The notes: generated by a model from the letters alone, not told the origin. Shown: positions 1 to 10,138, counted from the first letter of the stretch. The stretch: DNA of 64,000 bases from Paucilactobacillus hokkaidonensis JCM 18461 (GCF_000829395.1 NZ_AP014680.1:1922001-1986000); one strand, 5' to 3'. Numbers and translations are program-made.

Positions 1-562
1 TGGTCGGTTCGTCAAGTAAAATAACATCTGGGCTTTCTAGCAATAACTTGGCCAAAATAATTTTAGACCGCTGTCCACCACTCATCTCTGATACAACGTG
101 ATCAGCCCCAATATCATTTAAGCCCAATCCACTCATTACTCTACTAATCTCAGTTTCAATATCATAAAAATTACGAGCCTCCAGCTGTTCTTGATAACGA
201 CCAGCACGCTCTAATAACTTATCTTCCATTGTGGTGGCATATTCTTCATAGCACGCATTCATTAAATCATTAATTTTATATAGATCAGCAAATGCTGTGT
301 GCAAAAAATCAATTAATGTTGTTCCTGCAGGAATGTCAGCGTATTGATCCAAGTAACCAATCCGAATATTTTTCTGCCATTTAATATCACCAGTAACCGG
401 TAAAACAGTCTCAGTTATAATTTTAATGAGAGTACTTTTCCCGGCACCATTTTGTCCCACTATTCCCATATGCTCGTTTTGATTAAGCTGAAAGCTTGCG
501 TCATCATACAACTTTTTGTCCGCAAAGCTCATGCTTAAATTTTCAACTTCTAATAAACTCAT
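1..562 (-). CDS. ABC-F family ATPase, 3' part beyond the window
   Basis: This is the N-terminal ~187 codons of a soluble tandem-ATPase protein of the ABC-F family, which act on ribosomes in translation or antibiotic protection rather than in transport. Read on the minus strand it has a Walker A GQNGAGKST at residues 36-44, a signature SGGQRSK near residue 160 and the start of a Walker B (LLLDEPT) running off the left edge. There is no membrane segment. The ATG at 562-560 follows AAAAGGTGGTAAGA, a well-placed ribosome site. The second ATPase domain must lie outside the window, so the subfamily cannot be decided. Confidence 0.9.
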   Translation of the reverse strand, partial: MSLLEVENLSMSFADKKLYDDASFQLNQNEHMGIVGQNGAGKSTLIKIITETVLPVTGDIKWQKNIRIGYLDQYADIPAGTTLIDFLHTAFADLYKINDLMNACYEEYATTMEDKLLERAGRYQEQLEARNFYDIETEISRVMSGLGLNDIGADHVVSEMSGGQRSKIILAKLLLESPDVILLDEPT

Positions 563-699
563 TCTTACCACCTTTTAAAAGCTTAGTCAGGTTGGCTAAG
601 TTTTTCCCTTTTTCTCTCGCCTAAACGTAGCATTAGCAACACTCTTGATAGCTCAATGCTCCCACACTATCACAATCACATATCAAGCGTCAATTGGTA

Positions 700-708
700 T
701 GCTATACT
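700..708 (+). promoter_or_regulatory. extended -10 promoter of the VOC gene
   Basis: TGCTATACT is a TGn-extended -10 box 37 bp before the ATG at 746. No good -35 is seen, which is common for extended -10 promoters. Confidence 0.5.
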
Positions 709-745
709 ATTAGCCAAATAACTAGACAAAAGGAAGCTACTAATT

Positions 746-1126
746 ATGAAAATTAGAGACATTGATCATATTACTCTAACTGTTACAGATTTAGATGCTA
801 CATTACGTTTTTACCATGAAGTTTTTGATATGCCAATTATAGAATCTGATGATGGCCGGCAGTCTGTTTTATGCGGTAAACAAGAAATTAAATTTCAGCT
901 TATTGATCATCCCCACAAGCCACTCGCCGGAGTGCCAACTGTCGGAGCTGCCGATTTTTGTATTATTGTGAAGGATCCATTGGAAGATGTTAAAAATCAT
1001 CTTGCCAGCTACTACGTCCCACTGATTGCTGGCCCAGTAGAACGTAATGGAGCTCACGGAAAGATGACTTCTTTGTATGTTAATGATCCAGATAATAATT
1101 TGATTGAGGTATCTGAGTATAATTAA
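746..1126 (+). CDS. VOC (glyoxalase/bleomycin-resistance fold) protein
   Basis: A 126-residue single-domain vicinal-oxygen-chelate protein. It begins with the typical HITLTVTDLDATLRFYHEVF strand-helix and ends with the family signature DPDNNLIEVSEYN. His8 and Glu121 sit where the family binds its metal. Members include lactoylglutathione lyases, dioxygenases and thiol transferases; no substrate can be assigned. AAAGGAAG lies at proper distance before the ATG. It is a monocistronic gene, convergent with thrC, and the two share the hairpin terminator between them. Confidence 0.85.
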   Translation: MKIRDIDHITLTVTDLDATLRFYHEVFDMPIIESDDGRQSVLCGKQEIKFQLIDHPHKPLAGVPTVGAADFCIIVKDPLEDVKNHLASYYVPLIAGPVERNGAHGKMTSLYVNDPDNNLIEVSEYN

Positions 1127-1163
1127 GCTTTATTTATTACCCATTCTTTTTACCTTTATTGAC

Positions 1164-1296
1164 TAAACGTGATCAGCAACCGCAGAAGACTGCGTGCAAC
1201 TAAAAAAATAGACATGTCGCGATTCAAAACCCGAATCGTGACATGTCTATTTTTTACGTTGCACTCCGTTTTCTAACCGCGTTTGTTCACACTCTT
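1164..1296. repeat. hairpin repeat element 1 with bidirectional terminator core
   Basis: The core is a 23-bp inverted repeat (1203-1225 with 1233-1255) ending in A/T runs on both sides, so it can terminate both the VOC gene and thrC. The outer arms match the repeat family: the minus-strand side reads AGAGTGTGAACAAACGCG and the plus-strand side AACGTGATCAGCAACCGCAG. The right arm reaches into thrC and encodes its last residues and stop codon. Confidence 0.8.
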
Positions 1297-2763
1297 TATT
1301 AGACCTCGCATTCCCTTTGTTTCAATCACAACTTCTTGTCTACTCTTAGTAGTAAACAGTTCCTTGATTCCTACTGGTAACTCGTCTTGTAGCAATTCAT
1401 TTAGTTGTTTCACGGCTGGTAATCCTGGTTGTTTCACCTGGTTACCCGTAATTGCTTCAAAAACTGTTTCCGGAAACTTATATGGACTCGCTGTTGAAAC
1501 AATCACAGTCGGCGTTTGATCATCAGTTTTTTGTTGATACTGATGAACCACACTTGATGCTACAGCAGTATGCGGGTCAATTGCATACTTGGCTTCATCA
1601 AACACCCGTTTGATTTCCTTTTTAATTTGGATTTCATCAGCAGAACCGCCAATAAAATCAGTTAATTTAGCTTTCATTGTTGTTGAAATTTGATATTTAC
1701 CATTTTGTTTTAATTGATCCATTAAATCAATCACTATGTGTTCATCTTCATCAGCAATCATAAACAATAAGCGCTCTAAATTGCTGGAAACTAAAATATC
1801 CATTGAAGGTGAATTGGTCAAATAAAATGGACGATTACGATCATAAATTCCAGTTTTGAAGAAATCAGTGAGGACGTTATTTTGATTTGAGGCACAAATT
1901 AATTTATTAATTGGTAGTCCTAATTTTTTAGCATAATAGCCGGCTAAAATATCACCAAAATTACCGGTTGGCACAGCAAAATTAATTGATGTACCACTTT
2001 CGATTTCATCGCGCTTGACCATTTGAGCATACGTATAAAAATAATATGCAACCTGTGGTATTAAACGACCAATATTCATTGAATTTGCAGATGAAAATTG
2101 GGTTCCTTGTTCATGTAATTGTTGATTAAATGATTGATCGTTAAAAATTTCTTTGACCATTGATTGAGCTTGGTCAAAGTTTCCCTTTACAGCTATTACT
2201 TGCAAGTTACTTCCTTGCTGAGATAACATCTGCTTTAATTGAACTGGGCTAACTCCGCCCTCCGGATAAAACACGATTACTTGTGTGCCAGCTACATCGC
2301 TGAATCCACGCATAGATGCCGTACCAGTATCACCAGAAGTAGCTGTTAAAATCATAATTTGATTGTCCACTTGTTGGATTTTAACTGCTTTAGTCATCAA
2401 CTGTGGTAATAACTGCAACGCTAAATCTTTAAACGCCAAGGTTGGACCGTGAAACAGTTCCATATAATCGTTGCCGGCTTTATTTTCAGTCACTGGTACA
2501 ATTTCTGACTGATCAAATTGGTCACCATACGCTGCCGTTACACTGGCTGTGATTTGTTCATCAGAAAAGTCATCAAAAAACCATTGTAAAATTAGTTTAG
2601 CAACTTGTTGATATGATAGTCCAGTTAATTCTTCTAATTTAAATTTAGGCTGCGGAAATTTAACTGGTACATAAAGGCCACCATCAGGAGCCAATCCTTG
2701 TAACACAGCTTCAGCACTTGTTAAAGTTTGTTTCTTATTACCCCGTGTACTTCGATATTCCAT
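1273..2763 (-). CDS. thrC: threonine synthase
   Basis: PLP enzyme that converts O-phosphohomoserine to threonine, the last step of threonine synthesis, in the cytoplasm. 496 residues matches the long fungal/proteobacterial-type threonine synthase. The PLP lysine is K112 in HGPTLAFKDLA, with a TSGDTG phosphate-binding motif after it. GGGAGG precedes the ATG. It is divergent from hom-thrB, which make its substrate. The last codons (KSVNKRG-stop) lie inside hairpin repeat element 1. Confidence 0.95.
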   Translation of the reverse strand: MEYRSTRGNKKQTLTSAEAVLQGLAPDGGLYVPVKFPQPKFKLEELTGLSYQQVAKLILQWFFDDFSDEQITASVTAAYGDQFDQSEIVPVTENKAGNDYMELFHGPTLAFKDLALQLLPQLMTKAVKIQQVDNQIMILTATSGDTGTASMRGFSDVAGTQVIVFYPEGGVSPVQLKQMLSQQGSNLQVIAVKGNFDQAQSMVKEIFNDQSFNQQLHEQGTQFSSANSMNIGRLIPQVAYYFYTYAQMVKRDEIESGTSINFAVPTGNFGDILAGYYAKKLGLPINKLICASNQNNVLTDFFKTGIYDRNRPFYLTNSPSMDILVSSNLERLLFMIADEDEHIVIDLMDQLKQNGKYQISTTMKAKLTDFIGGSADEIQIKKEIKRVFDEAKYAIDPHTAVASSVVHQYQQKTDDQTPTVIVSTASPYKFPETVFEAITGNQVKQPGLPAVKQLNELLQDELPVGIKELFTTKSRQEVVIETKGMRGLIKSVNKRG

Positions 2764-2793
2764 TATTCAGCCTCCCATTCTTCTACTTTACCA

Positions 2794-2832
2794 ATTATAA
2801 ACTATGCGCAATACATTTGCCTATGCTAAAAT
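2794..2832. promoter_or_regulatory. back-to-back promoters of thrC and hom
   Basis: On the minus strand TATAAT (2799-2794) serves thrC. On the plus strand an extended -10, TGCTAAAAT (2824-2832), serves hom, with TGCGCA (2805-2810) 16 bp upstream as a weak -35. The two promoters share under 40 bp, so one regulator could act on both. No riboswitch or T-box is seen here. Confidence 0.45.
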
Positions 2833-2872
2833 ACTCTTTAACTGAAGTCAAAGAAAAATTGGGGTAAATAAT

Positions 2873-4153
2873 ATGGAAACAATCAAAATTGGACTGGTCG
2901 GATTAGGAACAGTCGGCAGTGGTGTCTTACAAATGGTCACCCAAAACCAAGATAAGATTTCTAATATTACCGGGCGACAATTAAGTGTTAAAACAATTGT
3001 CGTCCATGACATTAATAAACCGCGCCAAGTAAATACCGATAATATCATATTAACTGATGATTTAAATCAAATTATTAACGATCCTGAAATAAAAATTGTT
3101 GTCGAAGTAATGGGCGGCATTCATCCCGCCAAAGAAGTAATCACAGCATTGTTAAATGCAAAAAAACACGTGGTTACTGCCAACAAAGATTTGATTGCTT
3201 CAGCAGGTGATGAGCTTGCCAAAATTGCCCATGATAACCATTGTGATCTAGTTTATGAAGCAAGTGTTGCTGGCGGAATTCCGATTTTACGAACGATCGT
3301 AAACAGCTTTGCGGCAGACCAAATATTGGAAGTTAAGGGAATCGTCAATGGGACTACTAACTATATTTTGACACAAATGCAACAAAAAAATTGGAGCTAT
3401 GAACAAGCCTTGAAAGAAGCCCAAAAATTAGGCTTTGCTGAAAGTGACCCGACTAATGACGTTGCTGGTATTGACGCTGCTTATAAAATGATCATTCCAA
3501 GTCAATTTTCATTTGGAACTCACCTAACCATGGATGATATGCAAGTCGAGGGAATTCAAAATCTTCAACTAGCAGACGTTAAGCAAGCAGATGCCTTCGG
3601 ATTTACCATTAAATTACTTGGTATTGCAAAACGGATTAACAATGGTATTTTCGCAGATGTCGCTCCTGTTTTAGTAGCAAAAGATCATCCTTTGGCCACT
3701 ATTAATAATGAAAATAATGCAGTAATGGTTACTGGTATTGCCGTTGGTGAAACCCTCTTTTACGGCCCTGGTGCCGGTGGGTTACCAACTGCTAACAGTG
3801 TGTTGAGTGATATCGTATCCGTAACCAAAAATATTGTTCTGGGCACCACTGGCAACTCGTTTAATAACTATCAACACGAAAACGACTTAATCGTTGCTAA
3901 AAACGCTTTTTTCCCATACTATCTTTCATTACAAATGTTAGATGTACCTGGACAAATGTTGAAATTAACTAAACTATTGACGGACCTAGATATCAGTTTT
4001 AGTCAAATTGTACAAACTAAAAACACTGCTGAATATGCATATGTTGCAATCATCACCCATGAAATGAATCATTTTACAATTCCTAAACTATCAAAAGCTA
4101 TTGGAAACTTAAGAGACATAAACTTAATAGGTGCATACAAGGTTATAAATTAA
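2873..4153 (+). CDS. hom: homoserine dehydrogenase
   Basis: NAD(P)-dependent reduction of aspartate semialdehyde to homoserine, the branch point to threonine and methionine. 426 residues: Rossmann motif GLGTVGSG at residues 10-17, a central catalytic domain with ESDPTNDVAGIDAAYKM, and a C-terminal region from about residue 345 that resembles an ACT domain and probably gives threonine feedback. It is followed 32 bp later by thrB and forms an operon with it. The aspartate semialdehyde comes from asd, which lies far away at 32.3-33.4 kb. Confidence 0.95.
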   Translation: METIKIGLVGLGTVGSGVLQMVTQNQDKISNITGRQLSVKTIVVHDINKPRQVNTDNIILTDDLNQIINDPEIKIVVEVMGGIHPAKEVITALLNAKKHVVTANKDLIASAGDELAKIAHDNHCDLVYEASVAGGIPILRTIVNSFAADQILEVKGIVNGTTNYILTQMQQKNWSYEQALKEAQKLGFAESDPTNDVAGIDAAYKMIIPSQFSFGTHLTMDDMQVEGIQNLQLADVKQADAFGFTIKLLGIAKRINNGIFADVAPVLVAKDHPLATINNENNAVMVTGIAVGETLFYGPGAGGLPTANSVLSDIVSVTKNIVLGTTGNSFNNYQHENDLIVAKNAFFPYYLSLQMLDVPGQMLKLTKLLTDLDISFSQIVQTKNTAEYAYVAIITHEMNHFTIPKLSKAIGNLRDINLIGAYKVIN

Positions 4154-4185
4154 TTAATCTAAAAAATAACGAAACAGGTGTTTTA

Positions 4186-5052
4186 ATGATAATAAAAGTA
4201 CCAGCCACAAGTGCAAACATAGGTCCTGGTTTTGATTCAATTGGAATTGCAGTTTCATTATTTCTAACTATCAAAGTATTGGGTCCAAGTAAGACTTGGA
4301 ACATAAGACATTCTTTAGGCAGCACAGTCCCATCAGATGACACAAATTTGATACTTAGCACTGCGCTAAGTATCGTTCCAAAATTAACACCTCATCATAT
4401 TGAAATGATTACTGATATTCCAATGACTCGAGGATTGGGAAGTAGCTCTTCTGCTATCGTTGCCGGAATTGAACTTGCTAATCAATTGGGAAATTTAAAA
4501 CTAAGTAATGATGAAAAATTACAATTTGCTTGTACGATTGAAGGTCATCCAGATAATGTTGCTCCTGCTATTCTGGGAAATTTAGTAATAGGAACTAATG
4601 TTAATGGCCGCTTTTCTGCCGTAAAAGCAAACTTTCCAAATTTCGCATTAGTCGCGTGTATCCCTAGCTACGAGCTAAAAACAAGTGAAAGTAGAAATGT
4701 ACTACCACGAAAATTAGAATTTAATATTGCAACTCATGCCAGTTCAGTTTCAAATACTTTTGTAGCTGCATTACTAACTGGTGATTATAAAATCATGGGA
4801 CAAATGATTGAATTAGACCAATTTCACGAGCCTTTTAGGCAAGCTATGGTTCCAGAACTAAAACCAATTCGTAAGCTTGGTCATAGATGTGGTGCTATTG
4901 CCACATATTTGAGTGGTGCTGGTCCAACAGTAATGACAATTATCGAAAATAAAAAAGTAGATAATTTTATAAGTGAATTAAAAAAAATAAGTTTATCACT
5001 TGAGCAAATAAAAATTATTTCAATAGTCCATGATGGAGTAACGGTAATGTAA
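4186..5052 (+). CDS. thrB: homoserine kinase
   Basis: GHMP-superfamily kinase that phosphorylates homoserine for threonine synthase. 288 residues. The N-terminal PATSANIGPGFDSIG and the glycine/serine-rich ATP loop RGLGSSSSAIVAGIELAN (about residues 83-100) are both intact. AGGTG precedes the ATG. It is the second gene after hom. Base composition is more AT-rich than hom, but nothing is broken. Confidence 0.93.
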   Translation: MIIKVPATSANIGPGFDSIGIAVSLFLTIKVLGPSKTWNIRHSLGSTVPSDDTNLILSTALSIVPKLTPHHIEMITDIPMTRGLGSSSSAIVAGIELANQLGNLKLSNDEKLQFACTIEGHPDNVAPAILGNLVIGTNVNGRFSAVKANFPNFALVACIPSYELKTSESRNVLPRKLEFNIATHASSVSNTFVAALLTGDYKIMGQMIELDQFHEPFRQAMVPELKPIRKLGHRCGAIATYLSGAGPTVMTIIENKKVDNFISELKKISLSLEQIKIISIVHDGVTVM

Positions 5053-5392
5053 CCCCCTACTGTAAGATTATATTTATAACTCGCCGAAAACATATTGTAA
5101 GTACTAGATTTTTATATCAAACTTTCACTTTAAAAACAATAAATAATTACAGCATTGAAAAATTATTTTATTTTAATTCAAAGATTAAAACATAAATTTT
5201 TAATTTTTTTATCAATTTCATTTCATGGTAGCCACTAGCAACCTATTTTTTATTTTCCTACTGTTTATTTACATTCTGCTACACGTGTCAAAATAATTTT
5301 TATTATTAATTATTTCCAACAGGACTACTCTACATAACTGTGAACATGAACATTTAAAATCAATGAAAATAGTAAAATACAAAAAATTACCA
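5053..5392. other. AT-rich stretch with no gene seen
   Basis: About 340 bp of very AT-rich sequence between thrB and the thrS promoter. I see no ORF with a ribosome site, no clear terminator for thrB and no repeat. Confidence 0.5.
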
Positions 5393-5420
5393 TTGACAAT
5401 TATAATATGGGTGATATAGT
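5393..5420 (+). promoter_or_regulatory. promoter of the thrS T-box transcript
   Basis: TTGACA (5393-5398), 16-bp spacer, TATAGT (5415-5420). Transcription would start near 5427, just ahead of T-box stem I. Confidence 0.7.
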
Positions 5421-5426
5421 TATGTC

Positions 5427-5690
5427 AGATTAAAGGACGAGCTGATTAGTAATCCGATAGAGATGTTAAGACATAGGCTGAAATCTTAACTGTTAGGAAA
5501 GTTAATCATGTACTACCTTTGAATATCTATTTCCGAAACAAGGAAATTCAGGTGGTTCCTGCTAGCAACCAATGGAGGCAAGATTATTGTGCATTTTAAA
5601 AGCACACATCTTGTGAACATGGGTGGAACCACGTTAGAAATGTTAATAACGTCCCTAGTATCAAACGATACTAGGGGCTTTTTTTATTTT
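5427..5690 (+). promoter_or_regulatory. T-box leader (threonine) of thrS
   Basis: tRNA-sensing antitermination leader. The T-box sequence TGGGTGGAACCACG is at 5620-5633. A terminator follows: CCCTAGTATC (5653-5662) pairs with GATACTAGGG (5667-5676), then a T run. Stem I can be closed by AAAGG (5432-5436) with CCTTT (5516-5520). The specifier then reads ACU (5512-5514) followed by A, a threonine codon, matching the gene it controls. Uncharged tRNA-Thr would raise thrS expression. Confidence 0.92.
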
Positions 5691-5710
5691 AAAAAGGAGA
5701 GTGGAAGAGG

Positions 5711-7513
5711 ATGGCACAAATTCAAGTTTTATCAGCAGATGGTTCAGTTAAAAAAATTGACCGTGATTCATCAGAAGGTTTACAGGCATTGCGCCAAACA
5801 GCTGCACTACTACTAGCTGCTTCATTACACCAGAAATTTGCTGGAATTCGATTAGGATCAGTTGTTGCCAGCGATGATGGCTTTTATGTTGACTCTGATA
5901 AAGATGAAGTTCAGGTCTCAGCAGATGAATTAGGCGAATTGGAAGATAGTATCAAACAATTGGTTAATAATGATGCCAAAATTGAACGGGTTGATGCATC
6001 TTTAAATGATGCATTGGCAGAAGTTAAAGCTGATCAATTTCAAGCCGAATTATTAAAAGAAGCTGCCAAAGACGATAAAGTTTCATTGTTTAAAATCGGA
6101 GATTTCGCCACAGTTGCAAGTGAAGATGTCCTTTGCTATATCGATGTTGTTAAAAACTTTAAAATTCTTTCAGTTGCAGGCGCTTATTGGCAAGGTAAGT
6201 CATCAAATCCAATGTTACAACGGATTTATGGGACGGTTTTCTATAAGAAAGATGAATTTGAAGCAGATTTACAAGCTCGTCAAGAAGCACGTGAACGAGA
6301 TCACCGGGTTATCGGCAATGACTTGGACCTCTTCTTCGTTGATCCTAAAGTTGGTGCCGGTCTACCTTACTGGATGCCAAAGGGTGCAACTATTCGCCGA
6401 GTAATTGAACGCTACATTATTGACAAGGAAGTTGCTAATGGATATAAACATGTTTATACACCAGTTTTAATGAACCTAGATGTGTATAAAACTTCAGGTC
6501 ATTGGCAGCATTACCGTGAAGATATGTTTCCACCAATGGACATGGGTGATGGCGAGCAACTTGAACTACGTCCAATGAACTGCCCAAGTCATATTCAAAT
6601 TTATAATCATCATATTCGTTCATATCGTGAATTACCATTACGGATTGCTGAACTAGGCATGATGCACCGTTATGAAAAATCAGGTGCCTTATCTGGTTTG
6701 CAACGTGTTCGTGAAATGACATTAAATGATGGACATACTTTTGTTGCTCCAAACCAAATTCAGGATGAATTTAAGAGTATTTTGAAATTAATGATCGAAG
6801 TTTATCATGACTTTAACATTGATGATTACAGTTTCCGTCTTAGTTATCGTGATCCAAAGAATACCGATAAGTACTTTGACGATGACGAAATGTGGAACAA
6901 TGCTCAAGACATGTTGAAAAAAGCGATGGATGACATGGGTCTTGATTATTATGAAGCAGAAGGTGAAGCTGCATTCTACGGTCCTAAGTTGGATGTTCAG
7001 ACTAAGACTGCTTTAGGTAATGACGAAACACTTTCTACTATTCAATTAGACTTCATGTTACCAAAGCAATTTGATTTACATTATGTTGGTGAAGATGGAC
7101 AACAACATCGTCCAATCATGATTCATCGTGGCTTGGTATCAACCATGGAACGCTTTACAGCTTACTTAACTGAAATGTATAAAGGAGCTTTCCCAACATG
7201 GTTGGCACCCGAACAAGTTAAAATTATTCCAGTTAAGGAAGAAATCCATGCAGATTATGCTGAAAGCCTACGCAAGGAATTCGCAGCTGCGGGAATCCGA
7301 GTTTCGGTTGATCACCGTAATGAAAAAATGAGTTATAAGATTCGTGAAGCCCAAACACAAAAAGTGCCATATACATTGGTTGTCGGCGACAACGAAGTCA
7401 AAGATACCGGTGTAACAGTTCGTAAATATGGTGAAGAAAAACAAGTAAGTAAGTCAAAACAAGATTTCTTGGATGAAATCTTAGGAGATTTGGCTAGTTA
7501 TTCTAGAGTATAG
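5711..7513 (+). CDS. thrS: threonyl-tRNA synthetase with degenerate N-terminal editing domain
   Basis: Charges tRNA-Thr. At 600 residues it is ~45 shorter than usual, because most of the TGS domain is missing. The N2 editing domain is present but altered: HxxxH is replaced by Q29-T-A-A-L33, and the segment that usually reads DLCRGPH reads TVASEDV, so all five known editing residues appear lost. The class II catalytic core is intact, with HRYE motif 2 and zinc ligands in [12 protein letters not shown] and [10 protein letters not shown], followed by the anticodon-binding domain. AAAGGAGAGTGG precedes the ATG. It is controlled by the T-box upstream, and the stop codon starts hairpin element 2. 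Confidence 0.95.
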   Translation: MAQIQVLSADGSVKKIDRDSSEGLQALRQTAALLLAASLHQKFAGIRLGSVVASDDGFYVDSDKDEVQVSADELGELEDSIKQLVNNDAKIERVDASLNDALAEVKADQFQAELLKEAAKDDKVSLFKIGDFATVASEDVLCYIDVVKNFKILSVAGAYWQGKSSNPMLQRIYGTVFYKKDEFEADLQARQEARERDHRVIGNDLDLFFVDPKVGAGLPYWMPKGATIRRVIERYIIDKEVANGYKHVYTPVLMNLDVYKTSGHWQHYREDMFPPMDMGDGEQLELRPMNCPSHIQIYNHHIRSYRELPLRIAELGMMHRYEKSGALSGLQRVREMTLNDGHTFVAPNQIQDEFKSILKLMIEVYHDFNIDDYSFRLSYRDPKNTDKYFDDDEMWNNAQDMLKKAMDDMGLDYYEAEGEAAFYGPKLDVQTKTALGNDETLSTIQLDFMLPKQFDLHYVGEDGQQHRPIMIHRGLVSTMERFTAYLTEMYKGAFPTWLAPEQVKIIPVKEEIHADYAESLRKEFAAAGIRVSVDHRNEKMSYKIREAQTQKVPYTLVVGDNEVKDTGVTVRKYGEEKQVSKSKQDFLDEILGDLASYSRV

Positions 7514-7625
7514 AGTGTGAACAGCCGCATTTAGATGGCGTGGTGTAATGTAAAATATCCCTGTACGATTCAAAGATTGAATCGTACAGGGATATTTTGG
7601 CTCTTTGTAAACTGCTGTTGGTAAA
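7511..7625. repeat. hairpin repeat element 2 with thrS terminator
   Basis: Begins in the thrS stop codon (TAGAGTGTGAACAGCCGC). The core is a perfect 21-bp stem (7552-7572 with 7578-7598) with a 5-nt loop and a TTTT tail. The left arm matches the family well; the right arm (to about 7625) is weakly conserved. Confidence 0.75.
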
Positions 7626-7924
7626 TTAATTTTATATGGCTGTCTGTCAAATCCTGTTGCTGGATAGATTTTATAGACCAATATTTTTCAATACACGCTA
7701 GCCGTCTTCAACAATAAACAATGGGACTTTAACTCGTCTTGGCGAACATATCAATTTTGTGACATTGTTCAGATATTTATTTTACAATTGGCTAAACAAG
7801 AAATTTACTACCAGTTATTCACCAAAATTGAATAGTACATATTAATTTAAATATCCTAAAATTATATTAAATAAAAGGACTGTGTTACTTGCTTTTGATA
7901 ATCATTATTTTAGCTAATCTAAAT
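7626..7924. other. intergenic, nothing recognised
   Basis: AT-rich spacer between the thrS terminator and the 3' end of tdh. No ribosome-site-backed ORF and no strong terminator for tdh are seen. Confidence 0.5.
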
Positions 7925-8872
7925 TTATATTCTATCTTTTAACTTATCTAACATATCTTTACTCATTTTGTCTAAATCATATGATGGCTCAAATCCCCAT
8001 TCGTTTTGAGCATCCGTTGGATCTATTGAGTTGGGCCAAGAATCTGCAATTTTTTGACGGTCTGGATCTACATCATAATCCATTTTAAATTCTGGGATTA
8101 TTTTTTGGATTGATTTTTTAATATCTTCTGGTTCAAAAGACATAGCAGTAATGTTAAATGAATTTCTGTGAATCAAGCGACTTGGATCAGCGTTTAGCAA
8201 TTTAACAACGGCGTCAATAGCATCAGGCATGTACATCATATCCATTTGTGTTCCTTCTGCAATAAAACTAGTATAACTTTTTTTCTTCAGTGCCTCATAA
8301 TATATATCTACCGCATAGTCTGTTGTTCCACCACCGGGAAGAGTTTTATATGAAATTAACCCCGGAAATCTGACACTACGAGTATCAACACCAAATTTCG
8401 TGAAATAGTAATCTTCCAGCAATTCTCCAGCAACTTTTGTAACTCCATACATTGTTGTTGGGCGCATGATAGTATCCTGTGGAGTATTATTTTTAGGAGT
8501 GTTAGGCCCAAAGGCACCAATGGAACTTGGCGAAAAAAACTTGGCATTTAAAATTCTTGCAGTTTCTAGAGCATTATATAATCCCTTCATATTCAAATTC
8601 CAAGCTAATTGTGGTTTCTGCTCTGCAACAGCAGACAACAAAGCTGCAAGATGTATAATGGTATCAACATTATTTCTTTTTGCAATGTCTAACATTGCTT
8701 CTCCATCATTAACATCTAATATCTCAAAGGGCCCGCTTTCAACAGTCTGATTTCCTTCTGGCTTGCGAATATCAGTTGCGATAACGCCGTTCTCACCTAA
8801 ATCTTTTCTTAAGCGTTCTACTAGTTCAGAACCAATTTGTCCTAGAGCACCTGTAATTAATACTTTTTTCAA
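7925..8872 (-). CDS. tdh: L-threonine 3-dehydrogenase, SDR (epimerase-like) type
   Basis: Oxidises L-threonine to 2-amino-3-oxobutyrate with NAD+. 315 residues. It is of the extended short-chain-dehydrogenase type rather than the zinc MDR type: N-terminal GALGQIG nucleotide loop, SPSSIGAFG and the YGVTK catalytic Tyr/Lys motif. The start is most likely the TTG at 8872 (KKVLITGALGQIG follows), 7 nt after AAGGAG; the GTG at 8881 overlaps that ribosome site. It lies 35 bp behind kbl, whose product cleaves the Tdh product, so the pair form a threonine-to-glycine operon. Confidence 0.9.
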   Translation of the reverse strand: MKKVLITGALGQIGSELVERLRKDLGENGVIATDIRKPEGNQTVESGPFEILDVNDGEAMLDIAKRNNVDTIIHLAALLSAVAEQKPQLAWNLNMKGLYNALETARILNAKFFSPSSIGAFGPNTPKNNTPQDTIMRPTTMYGVTKVAGELLEDYYFTKFGVDTRSVRFPGLISYKTLPGGGTTDYAVDIYYEALKKKSYTSFIAEGTQMDMMYMPDAIDAVVKLLNADPSRLIHRNSFNITAMSFEPEDIKKSIQKIIPEFKMDYDVDPDRQKIADSWPNSIDPTDAQNEWGFEPSYDLDKMSKDMLDKLKDRI

Positions 8873-8907
8873 AATAATCACTCCTTTTAAGGTTTATTAG
8901 ATTTAAT

Positions 8908-10095
8908 TTACAGATAGTTTAATTCATTTCCGACTTTTTTATAAACTTCAATTGCAGTATCAAGCATCTCTTTGGTATGTGTCCTCATGGGCATATTCCT
9001 AATTCTTCCAGTTCCCAGTGGTACCGTTGGATAAACAATTGGTTTTGCATAGACACCATTTTTAATCAATAATTCAGAAAATTTCTGTGTTTTTGCTTCA
9101 TCACCAATAATTACGGGGCTTATTGGCGTTTCAGATTCCCCAATATTAAATCCTATTTCTTTTATTCTCTTTTTAAAATAACGCGCATTATCCCATAATT
9201 GTTCAACATACTCAGGGTGACTCATAATTTCATCCAGTGCTTCAATGACTGCTGCTGCAGATCCCGGAGTTATTGAAGTAGAAAATAGAAATGAACGACT
9301 TTGAGATTTTAACCATTTTATTAATTCACCTTTACCGGCAACATACCCACCAACAACTCCAACAGCCTTAGATAAAGTCCCCATTTGAAAGTCAATTTTA
9401 TCTTGTAAGCCGAATGATTTAACCGTTCCAGCACCTTTACCCATAACTCCTGAACCATGAGCATCATCAACATAAGTAATTAAATTATACTTTTCTGCAA
9501 TCTTTACTACTGCTGGCAGATCCTGTATATCTCCATCCATGGAAAATACTCCATCAGTAATGTACATAACTTTTTCATATAAACCACTCTCAGTAGCTTC
9601 TTTTGCTTTGTTTTCCAGATCCGTCATGTCTTTGTGTTTAATTCTAATAATCTTAGCGCCTGAGAGTCTAGATCCATCAATAATAGAGGCGTGATTCAAT
9701 TCATCCGATAATATCGCGTCTTTTTTATTCATTACTGCGGCGATAGCTCCCATATTTGCATTAAATCCTGATTGATAAGCCAAAGCATCTTCAGTGCCTT
9801 TAAACTCAGCAATTTTTTTCTCTAACTGATCATGAATTTGTAATGTCCCATTTATTGGGCGTACCGCTCCCGCTCCAACACCCCACTTTTTCGTTGCAGA
9901 AATATTTGCATCAATCAATTCTTTTTTATCTGCAAACCCCAAATAATTGTTGGATGCTAGATTGATTAACTGATTACCATTGACCGTTATCAATGGACCA
10001 TTCGGGCCCTGTAAAGTATCAATTGTATTCAATAATCCTTTAGATTCAAGATTATTTAGACCACTAGATAAAAAGCTGTGTAATGATTCTGTCAT
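8908..10095 (-). CDS. kbl: glycine C-acetyltransferase (2-amino-3-ketobutyrate CoA ligase)
   Basis: PLP-dependent alpha-oxoamine synthase family enzyme that splits 2-amino-3-ketobutyrate with CoA to glycine and acetyl-CoA. 395 residues, the family's usual length. The PLP lysine lies in [17 protein letters not shown], and the DDAHGSGV motif precedes it. AAGGAGGC is placed 7 nt before the ATG. First gene of kbl-tdh, with a promoter carrying a cre site upstream, so the operon is probably repressed by CcpA on good sugars. Confidence 0.92.
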   Translation of the reverse strand: MTESLHSFLSSGLNNLESKGLLNTIDTLQGPNGPLITVNGNQLINLASNNYLGFADKKELIDANISATKKWGVGAGAVRPINGTLQIHDQLEKKIAEFKGTEDALAYQSGFNANMGAIAAVMNKKDAILSDELNHASIIDGSRLSGAKIIRIKHKDMTDLENKAKEATESGLYEKVMYITDGVFSMDGDIQDLPAVVKIAEKYNLITYVDDAHGSGVMGKGAGTVKSFGLQDKIDFQMGTLSKAVGVVGGYVAGKGELIKWLKSQSRSFLFSTSITPGSAAAVIEALDEIMSHPEYVEQLWDNARYFKKRIKEIGFNIGESETPISPVIIGDEAKTQKFSELLIKNGVYAKPIVYPTVPLGTGRIRNMPMRTHTKEMLDTAIEVYKKVGNELNYL

Positions 10096-10138
10096 AATAC
10101 GCCTCCTTGAATTTGTGAATCTTCTTTATGGTTCGTTA

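Noticed and set aside
5589-5816. 75-codon ORF running from the thrS T-box into thrS
   Set aside because: It covers the T-box motif and terminator and then shadows thrS in another frame; it has no convincing ribosome site.
7481-7681. 66-codon minus-strand ORF over the thrS terminator
   Set aside because: It is a reading of hairpin element 2 with no ribosome site or family.
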